NCBI RefSeq assembly: GCF_039645995.1
Contig: NZ_CP147920.1
Coordinates: 1,550,001-1,614,000 of the forward strand
Length of the DNA: 64,000 nucleotides
DNA from: Sulfurimonas sp. HSL3-1
GTDB taxonomy: Bacteria; Campylobacterota; Campylobacteria; Campylobacterales; Sulfurimonadaceae
Direction of reading: 5' to 3'
In this document: piece by piece, positions 1 through 9,405 of the stretch
Layout of the letters: every line of letters begins with the position of its first letter
How positions within the stretch are numbered: the first letter of the stretch is position 1
Translations under genes and position numbers: made by a program
The notes under the pieces: generated by a model
Databases searched by the model: none
Seen by the model: only the letters and a program-made list of their open reading frames with translations
Told to the model about the DNA's origin: nothing

Positions 1-103
1 CGCCCCAGGCACCCTCGAACTGTTTTTTGTTTGCCAGGACATCCCGGTACTCAGGATGCTGGAAAAGGTTCTTACCGTTGTCGATTTTATCTACATTCTG
101 CAT
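1..103 (-). CDS. nifK: Nitrogenase MoFe protein beta chain NifK, N-terminal fragment
   Basis: Only the first 34 codons lie in the window; the gene continues past the left edge. The peptide starts [14 protein letters not shown] and contains HPEYRDVLANKKQFEGAWG, which resembles the N-terminus of NifK. Its ATG shares one base with the nifD stop codon (TAATG), so the two subunits of dinitrogenase are probably translationally coupled. A purine-rich ribosome binding site (GGAAGGAGAAG) lies inside the 3' end of nifD. NifK carries half of the P-cluster ligands; none of those cysteines is in this fragment. The call rests on this short match and on position directly after nifD. Confidence 0.9.
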   Translation of the reverse strand, partial: MQNVDKIDNGKNLFQHPEYRDVLANKKQFEGAWG

Positions 104-1575
104 TAGGCTTCTCCTTCCGTTTCCCAAGGTGCTTTGCTATATCCCCAAACCGGAGAGTTGATCGCGAGGTCCATATCGGATGCGAAGATCGCGAAACCGT
201 CGAATCCGTGGTACGGACCGCTGTAGTCCCAAGAGTGCATCTGGCGATACGGCAGACCCATTTTCTGGAAGACGTATTTTTCTTTAATACCAGAAGCAAC
301 GAGGTCCGGCTCAAGTTTCTTGACAAACGCTTCGAGTTCGTATTCGTTGACGTCATCGTAGATGACAGTTGAACGCATGATCTCGTCTTTTGTACGCTTG
401 TAGTCATCGTCGTGTGCGAATTCGTAACCCGTACCGATAACTTCCATACCGAGGTCTTCGTAAGCACCGATAACGTGACGCGGGCGGAGACCACCGACGA
501 ACAGCATTACCTGCTTGCCTTCGAGGCGCGGGCGGTATTTGTCGACAACAGCGTTGATCATCGGCTCATACTTAGCGATGACTTCTTCACATTTCGCTTG
601 GATCTTCTCGTCGAAGAATGCAGCGATTTTGCGCAGAGACTTGTAAGTCTGAGTCGGTCCGAAGAAGTTGTATTCAACCCAAGGAATACCGAACTCTTTC
701 TCCATGTGACGGGAGATGTAGTTCATAGAACGGTAGCAGTGCAGGAGGTTCAGTTTAACCTTCGGCGTCTGTGCCATTTCTTTGAGCGTAGCATCACCTG
801 ACCACTGAGCAGTTACACGCAGACCCATCTCTTCGAGAAGGATACGGCTTGACCATGCGTCACCACCGATGTTGTAGTCACCGATGATCGCAACGTCGTA
901 CTCAGTCGGTTCGATAGCGTCACCCAGTGTTTCAACGTTGCCGTCGAAGACGTAGTCACGGACAGTGTCGTTCGCGATGTGGTGACCCAGAGACTGAGAA
1001 ACACCGCGGAAACCTTCACAGTTAACCGGAACAATCGTGTTACCAGTCGCTTTCGCGTAAACTTTAGAAGTCGCGTTGATGTCGTCACCGATCAGACCGA
1101 TCGGACACTCAGACTGGACAGTGATACCGTTGTTCAGCGGGAACAGTGCGTCGATCTCTTCGAAACAGACAGCCAGTTTCTTGTCACCGCCGAAGACGAT
1201 GTCTTTTTCCTGGAAGTCGGAAGAGAAGTTCATCGTAACGAATGTATCGACACCGGTTGTACCGATGTAGTAGTTACGACGGCCGGCACGTGAGTACTGA
1301 CCACAACCGATCGGACCGTGAGAGATATGAACCATATCTTTAACCGGACCCCAAACAACACCTTTAGAACCGGCATAAGCACAACCACGCTGGCTCATGA
1401 CACCCGGAACAGTTTTCTTATTCGAACGAACGTTACCGCAAGTTTTTTGGCTTTCATCCTCCGGTGAACCTACACCGAGGTGCTTAGCACGATTTTTTGC
1501 AGCTTTCTCCGGGTACGCCTTGAGTACCTCTTCAATCGCTGCTTTTTGTTTTGCTTCCAATGATTCTGGACCCAT
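103..1575 (-). CDS. nifD: Nitrogenase MoFe protein alpha chain NifD
   Basis: The 490-residue alpha subunit of Mo-dependent dinitrogenase binds FeMo-co and reduces N2. P-cluster ligands are visible at Cys65 (RGCAYAG), Cys91 ([10 protein letters not shown]) and Cys157 ([11 protein letters not shown]). FeMo-co ligands are Cys280 ([12 protein letters not shown]) and His447 ([12 protein letters not shown]). Gln194 and His198 (SQSLGHH) and Lys431 near homocitrate are also present, so the enzyme should be catalytically complete. It is the Mo type, not Vnf or Anf: length and motifs fit NifD and no delta-subunit gene follows. It is transcribed with nifH and the 117-residue gene upstream, and a good ribosome binding site (GAGGAGGATA) precedes the ATG. 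Base composition is more AT-rich at third positions than most of the window. Confidence 0.98.
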   Translation of the reverse strand: MGPESLEAKQKAAIEEVLKAYPEKAAKNRAKHLGVGSPEDESQKTCGNVRSNKKTVPGVMSQRGCAYAGSKGVVWGPVKDMVHISHGPIGCGQYSRAGRRNYYIGTTGVDTFVTMNFSSDFQEKDIVFGGDKKLAVCFEEIDALFPLNNGITVQSECPIGLIGDDINATSKVYAKATGNTIVPVNCEGFRGVSQSLGHHIANDTVRDYVFDGNVETLGDAIEPTEYDVAIIGDYNIGGDAWSSRILLEEMGLRVTAQWSGDATLKEMAQTPKVKLNLLHCYRSMNYISRHMEKEFGIPWVEYNFFGPTQTYKSLRKIAAFFDEKIQAKCEEVIAKYEPMINAVVDKYRPRLEGKQVMLFVGGLRPRHVIGAYEDLGMEVIGTGYEFAHDDDYKRTKDEIMRSTVIYDDVNEYELEAFVKKLEPDLVASGIKEKYVFQKMGLPYRQMHSWDYSGPYHGFDGFAIFASDMDLAINSPVWGYSKAPWETEGEA

Positions 1576-1623
1576 AATATCCTCCTCTATGTCTTTTAAA
1601 GAATCTATAATTTAATAGTTTGC

Positions 1624-1977
1624 TTACGCTGCCGTAATACGGAACTGAGCCATAGAGTCGAATTTCTTACAAAGGGCCATAGTCTCGTCATCGCCTGCAT
1701 CGAGACGCTTGGAGAGCTCTGCAATCTGATAGCGGTTTGTATAGATCATGTAGTCAGACTCAGCCGTTGTAGCGTAGTGTACAAGTGCTTTGAACATGAA
1801 CGTATCTTTGTTCGTATAAGAAAGCTCTTCTTTTTGACCTTCACGGCTTTCCATCATCATTTTAATTTCGCTGACGCTGCCGAAATCAACGCCTGAGTTA
1901 TCCAGTTTTTCAACAACTTTTTCGTCCGGGATTGAATTCCCCATATCTGCTGGGAAGTGGAAACCAAGAATAAACAT
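1624..1977 (-). CDS. Unknown 117-residue protein between nifH and nifD
   Basis: I do not recognise this family. It lies between nifH and nifD in the same orientation, about 100 bp after nifH and 48 bp before nifD, with a strong ribosome binding site (AAGGAG) before the ATG. The protein is small, acidic and soluble, with no signal peptide, membrane segment or cysteine. It begins MFILGFHFPADMGNSIPDEK and has a helical, charged C-terminal half (EDA/KRLDAGDDETMALCKKF contains its only Cys). In methanogens and some bacteria the nifH-nifD gap holds the PII-like nifI1/nifI2 genes; this protein lacks the PII T-loop and beta-alpha-beta pattern. Position suggests a role tied to NifH or NifD regulation, protection or maturation, but that is inference. 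Confidence 0.8.
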   Translation of the reverse strand: MFILGFHFPADMGNSIPDEKVVEKLDNSGVDFGSVSEIKMMMESREGQKEELSYTNKDTFMFKALVHYATTAESDYMIYTNRYQIAELSKRLDAGDDETMALCKKFDSMAQFRITAA

Positions 1978-2028
1978 AATAATTCTCCTTCTTTGTCTGT
2001 TTTTTTCTTTTCATTATGAGAATTTTTA

Positions 2029-2044
2029 TTCCCCCGAAGGGGAA
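2029..2044 (-). other. UUCG-tetraloop hairpin between nifH and the next gene
   Basis: On the transcribed strand this is TTCCCC-TTCG-GGGGAA, a perfect 6-bp stem with the extra-stable UUCG loop, followed by TAAAAA. It sits just after the nifH stop codon. It has no long T tract, so I favour mRNA 3'-end protection or partial termination that would raise nifH over nifDK; this is inference. Confidence 0.65.
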
Positions 2045-2078
2045 AACGCATCTTTCAACCAAGGAAAGCCAAAGGCGA

Positions 2079-3310
<1,232 letters not shown>

Positions 3311-3311
3311 C

Positions 3312-4820
3312 TTAAATATTATTTTTAAAATGAAAGACGGTGAGATTGGTGCGGCGAAAACCGCGCCGGGTGTAGAAGTGCAGTGCGTTTTCATTGTCGA
3401 TATCCGCGGCGAGTTGGATGCGTTTGTAGCCGTACGACTGTGCCATGAAACGCATTTTGTTGATGAGACGGCTGCCCACACCCATCTTACGGTACTCCTG
3501 TAACACGACGAGGTCCTCGATCTGTCCGACAAAATCCCCCTCGGCGCTGGAGATGAGACGCTGCATCGTCAGCATGCCGACGACCTTCCCCTCGTGACGC
3601 GCGACAAGCAGGTCGGTCCCTTCGTGGGTGTAGAGTTTCGCGATCCCCGAGAGCTGCTTGTCGAAGTCGATCTCGAAATCCTGTTCGATCGCGAAAAGCA
3701 CCCCCAGCAGTCCCGCCATATGCGGCAGGTCCGCCTCCGTTGCAGGCTCGATTGTGATCCCCGTTTTCATATTGATATCGCAGATCTCCGGGTGGAGCAC
3801 TTCGATGACGAGCTTCGCATGTTCGTTCAGCGGATTGTCGCCGATATAGAGCGACTGCAGGTTCTTCATATTCGCCAGCGCTTCGGGAAGATCCACGATA
3901 GCGTTACCGTCGATATCGAGTTCGTACAGTTCGGCATAGCGGCTGATCGATTCGGGCACCTCGGCAATGGCGTTGGAGGAGTAGCACAGAGACCCCAGGG
4001 CGGTCGACGGCACCATCGGGAATGCCGTCAGCCCGCAGCCGTCGCAGGAGAAGGCCCGCAGATAGGGAGCAAAGTCGTCCGCGATCTCCAACGAAGCGAG
4101 CGCATTATCGTCGAGCGTCAGCACCTCGAGCTCCTCCAGCCCGTGTAAGGCGATGTGGCGGAGACGGTTCGAGGCGAGATTGACCGATTCGACCCCCAGG
4201 GTGAAAAAGGCCTTGTCGATCGTCTCGATGCGGTTGTCGGAAAGATCCAGCTCCAGCAGGGAACTGAAGTACGCCGCCTCCGGCGGGACACTTGTGATCA
4301 GGTTGCCTTCGAGGTTCAGCCGTTCGACGGACGTGAGCTGGGCCGGCATCGCGGAGATATCATTAATGTAGTTGGTCGCGAGGTTGAGGGTGCGGAGTTC
4401 GTTGGGTACGCTCAGACAGCGCTCAAAACTTTCGAGAACGTTGCCGCTGAGATCGAGGACCCGGAGCGTCGTGCAACGGCTCAGTTCTGAAACGTCGCCG
4501 ATGCGGTTCCCGCTGAGGTTGAGCGAACGGATCGGGGACATGCCCAGGATGGCCGGAACGGCCGTGAAAACGTTGCGCCGAAGATCGACGTTGCTCAGTT
4601 TCGTCATCGACGCCATGGAATCCGGCAGGGATGAAAGCTTGTTGTTGCCCAGATTGAGCGCGACCAGTTCGCTGAGCAGTCCGAACGCTTCGGGCAGCTG
4701 CTGCAGGGAACGGCTGCTGAGATCGAGGCGCTTCACCTCAGCGGGCGCTTTGATCTCCGATGAAATGGCCCGCTGTTCCATCAGCCATGCGCGCAGTGTC
4801 TCCCATTGCCTTTCGGGCAT
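3312..4820 (-). CDS. Leucine-rich-repeat protein fused to a GNAT acetyltransferase domain
   Basis: Residues about 25-330 form a run of roughly a dozen leucine-rich repeats with the pattern LxxLxLxxNxL (for example LVALNLGNNKLSSLPDSM). Residues about 355-500 are a GNAT N-acetyltransferase domain, with the acetyl-CoA loop in the segment QEYRKMGVGSRLINKM. The LRR part probably binds a protein partner and the GNAT part may modify it. I chose the ATG at 4820 because AAGGAG lies seven bases upstream; a GTG at 4826 would give a four-base overlap with the preceding gene but sits too close to that ribosome binding site. It is the last gene of the leftward run from the FeoA gene. The substrate is unknown. 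Confidence 0.85.
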   Translation of the reverse strand: MPERQWETLRAWLMEQRAISSEIKAPAEVKRLDLSSRSLQQLPEAFGLLSELVALNLGNNKLSSLPDSMASMTKLSNVDLRRNVFTAVPAILGMSPIRSLNLSGNRIGDVSELSRCTTLRVLDLSGNVLESFERCLSVPNELRTLNLATNYINDISAMPAQLTSVERLNLEGNLITSVPPEAAYFSSLLELDLSDNRIETIDKAFFTLGVESVNLASNRLRHIALHGLEELEVLTLDDNALASLEIADDFAPYLRAFSCDGCGLTAFPMVPSTALGSLCYSSNAIAEVPESISRYAELYELDIDGNAIVDLPEALANMKNLQSLYIGDNPLNEHAKLVIEVLHPEICDINMKTGITIEPATEADLPHMAGLLGVLFAIEQDFEIDFDKQLSGIAKLYTHEGTDLLVARHEGKVVGMLTMQRLISSAEGDFVGQIEDLVVLQEYRKMGVGSRLINKMRFMAQSYGYKRIQLAADIDNENALHFYTRRGFRRTNLTVFHFKNNI

Positions 4821-4822
4821 AC

Positions 4823-5089
4823 TCACTCTCCTTCCGCCAAACGGCGTATCCGCTCGAGTCGCTGTTCAATGAGGTGTTCGATCTCTTCAAAATCATAGGT
4901 ACCGAACTGGTTCATATCGTACAATTTTACCAGTGCCGCGCGGCAACAACTCTTATTGCATTCGGTCACAAGTTTTTTTGCTTTTTTAAATGGGAGGGAG
5001 GTATTTTGAAAGATGTCGATGGCCTCGGCCACGTTTTTTTCGCCGCATTCGCAGATCTCCATCCGGAGGATCTCTTCTTTAGTGCGCAT
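4823..5089 (-). CDS. Unknown 88-residue cysteine-containing protein
   Basis: I do not recognise the family. The protein is soluble and helical, with five cysteines: CxC near residue 13-15 (ICECGEKN) and CNKSCC around residues 44-49. Such grouped cysteines suggest metal or Fe-S binding or a redox role. It lies within the nif cluster between the CCE_0567-family gene and the LRR-GNAT gene, and its stop codon touches the start of the latter, implying one transcript. The C-terminal third (EEIEHLIEQRLERIRRL) is a charged helix. Function is not known. Confidence 0.75.
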   Translation of the reverse strand: MRTKEEILRMEICECGEKNVAEAIDIFQNTSLPFKKAKKLVTECNKSCCRAALVKLYDMNQFGTYDFEEIEHLIEQRLERIRRLAEGE

Positions 5090-5128
5090 GATTAGCCTCC
5101 GCAGGACAGGCGTCCATGGCGGGGAGGA

Positions 5129-5323
5129 TCAAAGACCGTTTTCAGTCTTGAACGTGTTGGCTTCTTCGACGGCAACACGAAGTTTTTCACTCAGTTCCGG
5201 CATTTTGACATAATCGGTCCAGAGCGTATCTTCGACGATATCGTGGATCTCAGAAGCGATCTCGACCGCCAGACGTTTGCGTTTGGCCAACTCTTTTTTC
5301 AGTTCTTTTGCATCAGCTGACAT
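5129..5323 (-). CDS. CCE_0567-family (Rop-like, DUF683) nif-associated protein
   Basis: The ATG at 5323 has AAGGAG upstream and yields 64 residues; the longer frame is not supported. The sequence KELAKRKRLAVEIASEIHD followed by IVEDTLW and a second helix matches the two-helix pattern (A..LHDLvE..L) of the small metalloprotein family named after Cyanothece CCE_0567, which is found next to nifX and nifW in many diazotrophs. Its biochemical role is not established. Here it stands between a FeoA-like gene and the small cysteine protein, in the same direction as nifV and nifB. Confidence 0.75.
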   Translation of the reverse strand: MSADAKELKKELAKRKRLAVEIASEIHDIVEDTLWTDYVKMPELSEKLRVAVEEANTFKTENGL

Positions 5324-5349
5324 TCTATCTCCTTGTTCGAGGTGGTTCA

Positions 5350-5393
5350 GGCCCCTCTGCAAACACGACCGAAATCGTCTTTGCAAAGAGGCC
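5350..5393 (-). other. Long intercistronic hairpin after the FeoA gene
   Basis: Fourteen-base arms (5350-5363 and 5380-5393) pair with only two mismatches, both of which can be G-U wobbles in one orientation. The loop region can form a further ACGA/TCGT stem. It begins two bases after the stop codon of the FeoA gene and has no T tract, so it looks like an RNA processing or stability element rather than a terminator. Confidence 0.65.
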
Positions 5394-5394
5394 C

Positions 5395-5622
5395 TCAGGC
5401 CACTTTATGGACCTCGATCAGGGCAGCTTCCTCTTTGCGGAGACCTACCAGGGTACGATTGATCATCACCTGGACGGTGCTTTTGAACCAGCCGAAATGC
5501 TTAATGCTGATCTGCGCATTCGGCATCAGGCCCATTGCCAGCAGGCGTGCACGCAGTGCACCGTGGACGTTGATGGCGTCCACCGCTGCTATTTCACCGA
5601 CTTTCATCTGCAGTAAACACAT
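5395..5622 (-). CDS. feoA: FeoA-domain protein
   Basis: A 75-residue SH3-like FeoA domain: it has the pattern LRARLLAMGLMPNAQI, followed by VQVMINRTLVGLRKEEAALI. FeoA proteins accompany the ferrous iron transporter FeoB or act as small regulators. No feoB is adjacent, so this nif-cluster copy may serve iron supply or Fe-S homeostasis during nitrogenase assembly (inference). GGAGCC precedes the ATG. The protein is preceded by a GNAT gene in the same direction, with a 12-bp gap. Confidence 0.85.
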   Translation of the reverse strand: MCLLQMKVGEIAAVDAINVHGALRARLLAMGLMPNAQISIKHFGWFKSTVQVMINRTLVGLRKEEAALIEVHKVA

Positions 5623-5634
5623 TCCAGGCTCCTT

Positions 5635-6459
5635 TTAAAGTGAAAATGCGTATATATTTTCGAACTTAATCGTATTGCCGCCCTTGCTCATATGGACGAA
5701 CTTCTGTTGTTGCTTGAAGTGGTACTTCTCATACAGGTCCACGACCGGCTTCACGCCGAGGGGAACGTCGGCAAAGACTTTTTTGAGGCCCCGGAAATAG
5801 AGGACCCCTTTCATCATCTTCTCCGCTTCATCCTCATGCCCTTCACGGACCTGCCAGGGGCCCAGATAGACATGGCGTGCGTTCACGACGCTGGAGTGCT
5901 GGAAGGCATTGGGCAGCGTGAACTTGAGTGAGCTTGTGCGCTCCATCTCGTCCATGAGGAAGTCCAGACGGTTCTCACCGAAGGTCTCATGGTCGATGAC
6001 GGAGATGGCGGACTCGAAATTGCCGCCGTCAAGCTCTTTGGCATGGGCATTGGTGAAGTTGAACGGCGGTACCTTGCCGACATTGATGAAACGACCCACT
6101 TCGATATTGGATTCAAAGCCGTGGGCTTCGAAAAACGGCACGAGGTCCGGATTGGCATGGAGATAGATTTTGCGGAAATCGTTCTCCAGTACCGTCAGAA
6201 GCGTCTTGAAAAGGCGGGTGCCGATTCCCTTCTTCTGATACTCCGGGCGTACCATGAAATATTTCATCTGTGCCGTTTCGGAAAAACCGATGGACATAAT
6301 CGCCCCGACAAGCTTGCCGTCTTCATAAGCACCGTAACACAGATGCGGCGAGTGCATCATCATCAGTTTGATATGGTATCCGTCAGCGAGCCAGCCTACC
6401 GTATCGGCAATCTTGACCAGTTCACTGACGTCTGCGAATTTGAGCCATCCTATGAACAT
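5635..6459 (-). CDS. GNAT acetyltransferase with a second C-terminal domain
   Basis: The 274-residue protein has an N-terminal GNAT fold with the acetyl-CoA loop around residues 75-90 (VRPEYQKKGIGTRLFKTLL) and FFEAHGFE at its end. A C-terminal half of about 130 residues resembles the extra domain of YitH/HolE-type acetyltransferases (YLGPWQV, then a DVPLGVKPVVDLYEKYHF segment). It overlaps the 3' end of nifV by 10 bp, so the two are co-transcribed. It is a second, unrelated acetyltransferase in this nif cluster besides the LRR fusion. Its substrate cannot be read from the sequence. Confidence 0.8.
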   Translation of the reverse strand: MFIGWLKFADVSELVKIADTVGWLADGYHIKLMMMHSPHLCYGAYEDGKLVGAIMSIGFSETAQMKYFMVRPEYQKKGIGTRLFKTLLTVLENDFRKIYLHANPDLVPFFEAHGFESNIEVGRFINVGKVPPFNFTNAHAKELDGGNFESAISVIDHETFGENRLDFLMDEMERTSSLKFTLPNAFQHSSVVNARHVYLGPWQVREGHEDEAEKMMKGVLYFRGLKKVFADVPLGVKPVVDLYEKYHFKQQQKFVHMSKGGNTIKFENIYAFSL

Positions 6460-7571
6460 TGGCTCTGCCTGTAAAGAGATACGAGCTCCATGTCGTCAAG
6501 GACCTGCTTTCGTGACGTGACGATTTCGCGGATCCGTGGCAGCAGTGAGTGCAGCGCACTCTTTTCGGCAGTAATACCAAGCTGTTTGAGATGGTACATG
6601 ACCGTGCCGGTTCCCGAATGTTTGCCGATGGGGAAGGCGCGAAGCCCCCCGACCTCTTCGGCATCAAACGGTTCGTAGGCACGGCTGTTTTTCATCATAC
6701 CGTCGGCATGAATACCGCTCTCATGAGCAAAAAGGCGCTCCCCGATAATGGGAGCATTCGGCGCGATGGTCACGCCCGCCGCCTCGGCGACGATGGCGAT
6801 GAGCGAACGCATCTGCATCGCGTCGATATGACGCGCGTCGCCGTAGAGATGCTTGAGGGCCATCGAGATCTGCTCGAACGAAGCGTTGCCCGCCCGTTCG
6901 CCCAGTCCGATAACGGTTGTATTGACGCTCTGTGCACCGGCATCGAGTCCGCTGAGCGCATTCGCATTGGCAAGACCGAAATCATTGTGCGTGTGCATTT
7001 CGATCGGAAGGAGATTGAGGGAAACCAATGCTTTGATGGCTTCATAAGTGCGCGTCGGTGTCAGAATACCGACGGTGTCGCAGTAGCGGAAACGGTCAGC
7101 ACCGAGCGCATGGCCCAGCTGCATCACTTCGGCAATAAAGGAGAGATCGGCACGGGAGCTGTCTTCGGCTCCGATGCAGACATAGAGTCCTTCGCGTTTC
7201 GCGGCCAATATGACTGCCTCGAGTTGCGAAAGCATCCGTTCCTTGTCACCGCCGAACTTGACGTCGATCAGAATGTCAGAAACGGGAATGGAGAGGTCAA
7301 CGGCCGGCACGCCGCATTCAAGCGATGCCTCAAGATCACGCATCGTCGCACGGTTCCAGGTCATCATCCGTGCACCCAGCCCCAGGGCCAGAAGCTCGCG
7401 GATGTCTTCTTGTTCGCGCGTTCCCATCGCGGGAATACCGATTTCGAGTTCATCGGCGCCGCACGCATCAAGCGCGCGGGCGATCGCTATCTTTTCAGCG
7501 GTGTTGAACGCCACATAGGGCGCTTGTTCACCGTCACGTAACGTCGTGTCGTTGATAAAAGCCATTTCCAT
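6450..7571 (-). CDS. nifV: Homocitrate synthase NifV
   Basis: Condenses acetyl-CoA with 2-oxoglutarate to homocitrate, the organic component of FeMo-co. The 373-residue TIM-barrel protein begins FINDTTLRDGEQAP, the signature of the HMGL/isopropylmalate synthase family, and has the metal-binding HTHNDFGLANANAL motif near residue 195 and the GERAGN motif near residue 224. It lacks the C-terminal regulatory domain of LeuA, which favours NifV over isopropylmalate synthase; location between nifB and other nif genes supports this. Two in-frame ATGs (7571, 7565) both have usable ribosome binding sites. Confidence 0.95.
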   Translation of the reverse strand: MEMAFINDTTLRDGEQAPYVAFNTAEKIAIARALDACGADELEIGIPAMGTREQEDIRELLALGLGARMMTWNRATMRDLEASLECGVPAVDLSIPVSDILIDVKFGGDKERMLSQLEAVILAAKREGLYVCIGAEDSSRADLSFIAEVMQLGHALGADRFRYCDTVGILTPTRTYEAIKALVSLNLLPIEMHTHNDFGLANANALSGLDAGAQSVNTTVIGLGERAGNASFEQISMALKHLYGDARHIDAMQMRSLIAIVAEAAGVTIAPNAPIIGERLFAHESGIHADGMMKNSRAYEPFDAEEVGGLRAFPIGKHSGTGTVMYHLKQLGITAEKSALHSLLPRIREIVTSRKQVLDDMELVSLYRQSQCS

Positions 7572-7630
7572 CCTTCACCTTCGTCAATTCGTCTCATCTG
7601 ACGCAAATGCGAAAGCATTTTCTGCTTGTT

Positions 7631-7662
7631 AGCGGCCTTCCGCTGTTTCCCGCCGAAGCGGG
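7631..7662 (-). other. Tandem hairpins between nifB and nifV
   Basis: Two stems lie in the 100-bp gap: AGCGG-CCTT-CCGCT (7631-7644) and CCCGC-CGAA-GCGGG (7649-7662). Read on the transcribed minus strand, the second has a UUCG loop. There is no T tract. These are probably transcript stabilising or processing elements within a nifB-nifV transcript. Confidence 0.6.
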
Positions 7663-7674
7663 GAGAGCGATTGC

Positions 7675-9090
7675 TTAGTTCGCTTCCATCTCCTCGGGGA
7701 GATTGAAGTATTTGCGTGTTGCTTTCAGGACGGAAGCTTCCATCGGCTGATAAGCGTAGCTCATGTCGGCGACGAGGCCGGCAGCTTTGAGGTCATCCTG
7801 CGGACAACCGCCGATCTTCGCCGTGAGGATCAGCTTACAGTCTTTGAGTTTTTCAACAATAGCGTCGATCGGGTTCGTGCCATCCGGACCTGCACAGTAC
7901 TCATAGTCGAGTTTGCGGTGGTGGATGAAGCGGATACCGAGGTCGCCTGCTTCGTAGATGAGGAACTCTTTGACAGAACCGAAGTGCTGGTTGATCATAC
8001 CTTCGCCCGCTGTCGTAACGGCAACGAGGATCGTCTGACCGTCAGAACTGAGGTCTGCTTTCTCTTTACGGACACGCTCGTTCGCTCTGTCAAGGAAGAA
8101 GCGGAACTCTTCGATCTTGGCGTGCGCCTCTTTGCGTCCTTCAACGTTGTAATGCTCTTCGAGTGCGTCGAAGCTCATTTCTGCGAAGCGTTCTTTCGTG
8201 AATTCCGCACCGCGGTCTTCACCGATCAGACCGACGGCATCTGCGCGGCACTGGCGGCAGTGCTGCATCAGTTTCATATCCATACCGCACGCTTCTTGCA
8301 CTTCCATCTGCTGCTGGTCAGTCGCAGACGGAACACCGTCGAGGGCGAATTTCGTACCGAACTCCGGCTCGGAGATGATCGGCATGATGTTGTGGAGGAA
8401 GACACCGATCTCTTTCAGTTTCTTGGAAACTTCCGGCAGGTGCTTGTCGTTGATACCCGGGATCAGAACGGAGTTCGCTTTGATGAGGATACCGTGTTCA
8501 ACACACTTCGCCATACCTTCGAGTTGCTTCTCGAGCAGGATGCGTGCCGCTTCTTTGCCGTAGATACGTTTGTTGTTGTGGTAGATCCACGGATAGATTT
8601 TCGAACCGATCTCACCTGTTTCGTCGACAGAGTTGATCGTGACCGTGATGTGGTCAATGTCATATTTGACCATTTCGTCAACGTAGTCCGGCAGGGCAAG
8701 ACCGTTCGTAGAGAGACAAAGTTTCAGGTCAGGCGCTTTTTCGCGGACCATTTCGAATGTCTTGAATGTTTTTTCCGGGTTGGCGAGGGCATCCCCCGGT
8801 CCGGCAATACCAAGAACACTCATACGCTGAACTTCACCGCCGACGAACATAACCTTCTTGACGGATTCTTCCGGCGTCAGGCGTTCGCTTGTAACCCCAG
8901 GACGGCTCTCGTTGGAACAGTCGTATTTACGGTTACAGTAGTTACACTGGATATTACATGCCGGTGCAACCGCAACGTGGATACGTGCGTAGTGGTGGTG
9001 GGCTCCTTCAGAGTAACATGGGTGATCGTGGACCTTTTCTGCAATATCAGCTGGCAATGCTGATTCTGTTGGGCTTGAACCGCAGCTCAT
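7675..9090 (-). CDS. nifB: FeMo-cofactor biosynthesis protein NifB
   Basis: Radical SAM enzyme that makes NifB-co, the 8Fe-9S-C core of FeMo-co. The ATG at 9090 has AAAGGAG upstream and gives MSCGSSPTES, 471 residues. The SAM cluster motif CxxxCxxC is Cys45, Cys49 and Cys52 (APACNIQCNYC). Further conserved cysteines follow (YDCSNESRPG; ACGMDMKLMQHCRQCRADAVG). From about residue 360 there is a C-terminal NifX/NafY-like domain (TILVAVTTAGEGMINQHFG), the two-domain form found in many bacteria. It is transcribed divergently from a NifX-like gene; the shared intergenic region carries CGACAA motifs. Confidence 0.97.
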   Translation of the reverse strand: MSCGSSPTESALPADIAEKVHDHPCYSEGAHHHYARIHVAVAPACNIQCNYCNRKYDCSNESRPGVTSERLTPEESVKKVMFVGGEVQRMSVLGIAGPGDALANPEKTFKTFEMVREKAPDLKLCLSTNGLALPDYVDEMVKYDIDHITVTINSVDETGEIGSKIYPWIYHNNKRIYGKEAARILLEKQLEGMAKCVEHGILIKANSVLIPGINDKHLPEVSKKLKEIGVFLHNIMPIISEPEFGTKFALDGVPSATDQQQMEVQEACGMDMKLMQHCRQCRADAVGLIGEDRGAEFTKERFAEMSFDALEEHYNVEGRKEAHAKIEEFRFFLDRANERVRKEKADLSSDGQTILVAVTTAGEGMINQHFGSVKEFLIYEAGDLGIRFIHHRKLDYEYCAGPDGTNPIDAIVEKLKDCKLILTAKIGGCPQDDLKAAGLVADMSYAYQPMEASVLKATRKYFNLPEEMEAN

Positions 9091-9405
9091 TTTAGCTCCT
9101 TTAATAGATGTATAGGTTTGACGAACCTGACCTTGCATCATGTAGCTACAATCATATTCTGCTGCCAATGTTGCAAACCCTATTCCAGCCCTTTTCCCCG
9201 TGTTGGGGCTACCACCACCGACAATCTCGACAATTTTGTCCCCTCACCCCACACCATATTGCACCGCAACATTATTAAATAGCAACTCATACACAAAGGC
9301 GTATTTCCGTCTAATCCACGGCGGGCGGGGAACTCCCGACTGGAACGCATCTTGCAATTTACGCTGCAAGTACGCCTGATTCCGGGCGACGGTAAAGGAA
9401 AACCT
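9091..9405. promoter_or_regulatory. Divergent promoter region of nifB and the NifX-like operon
   Basis: A 315-bp region without a credible gene. It contains CGACAA at 9219-9224 and 9228-9233, the latter forming the palindrome GACAA-TT-TTGTC (9229-9240). The same core, ACAATTTTGTC, occurs upstream of amtB, and related copies occur upstream of nifH. No clear -10 box was assigned to either side. Confidence 0.55.
9229..9240. promoter_or_regulatory. GACAATTTTGTC palindrome, candidate nif operator
   Basis: A perfect 12-bp palindrome preceded by a second CGACAA eight bases away. It lies about 165 bp from the start of the NifX-like gene and 140 bp from the nifB start, and matches the motif upstream of amtB (20755-20767). 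Confidence 0.5.

Noticed and set aside
1624-1977. PII-like NifI call for the gene between nifH and nifD
   Set aside because: No T-loop or PII fold signature; a clear PII exists elsewhere (glnK at 18991).
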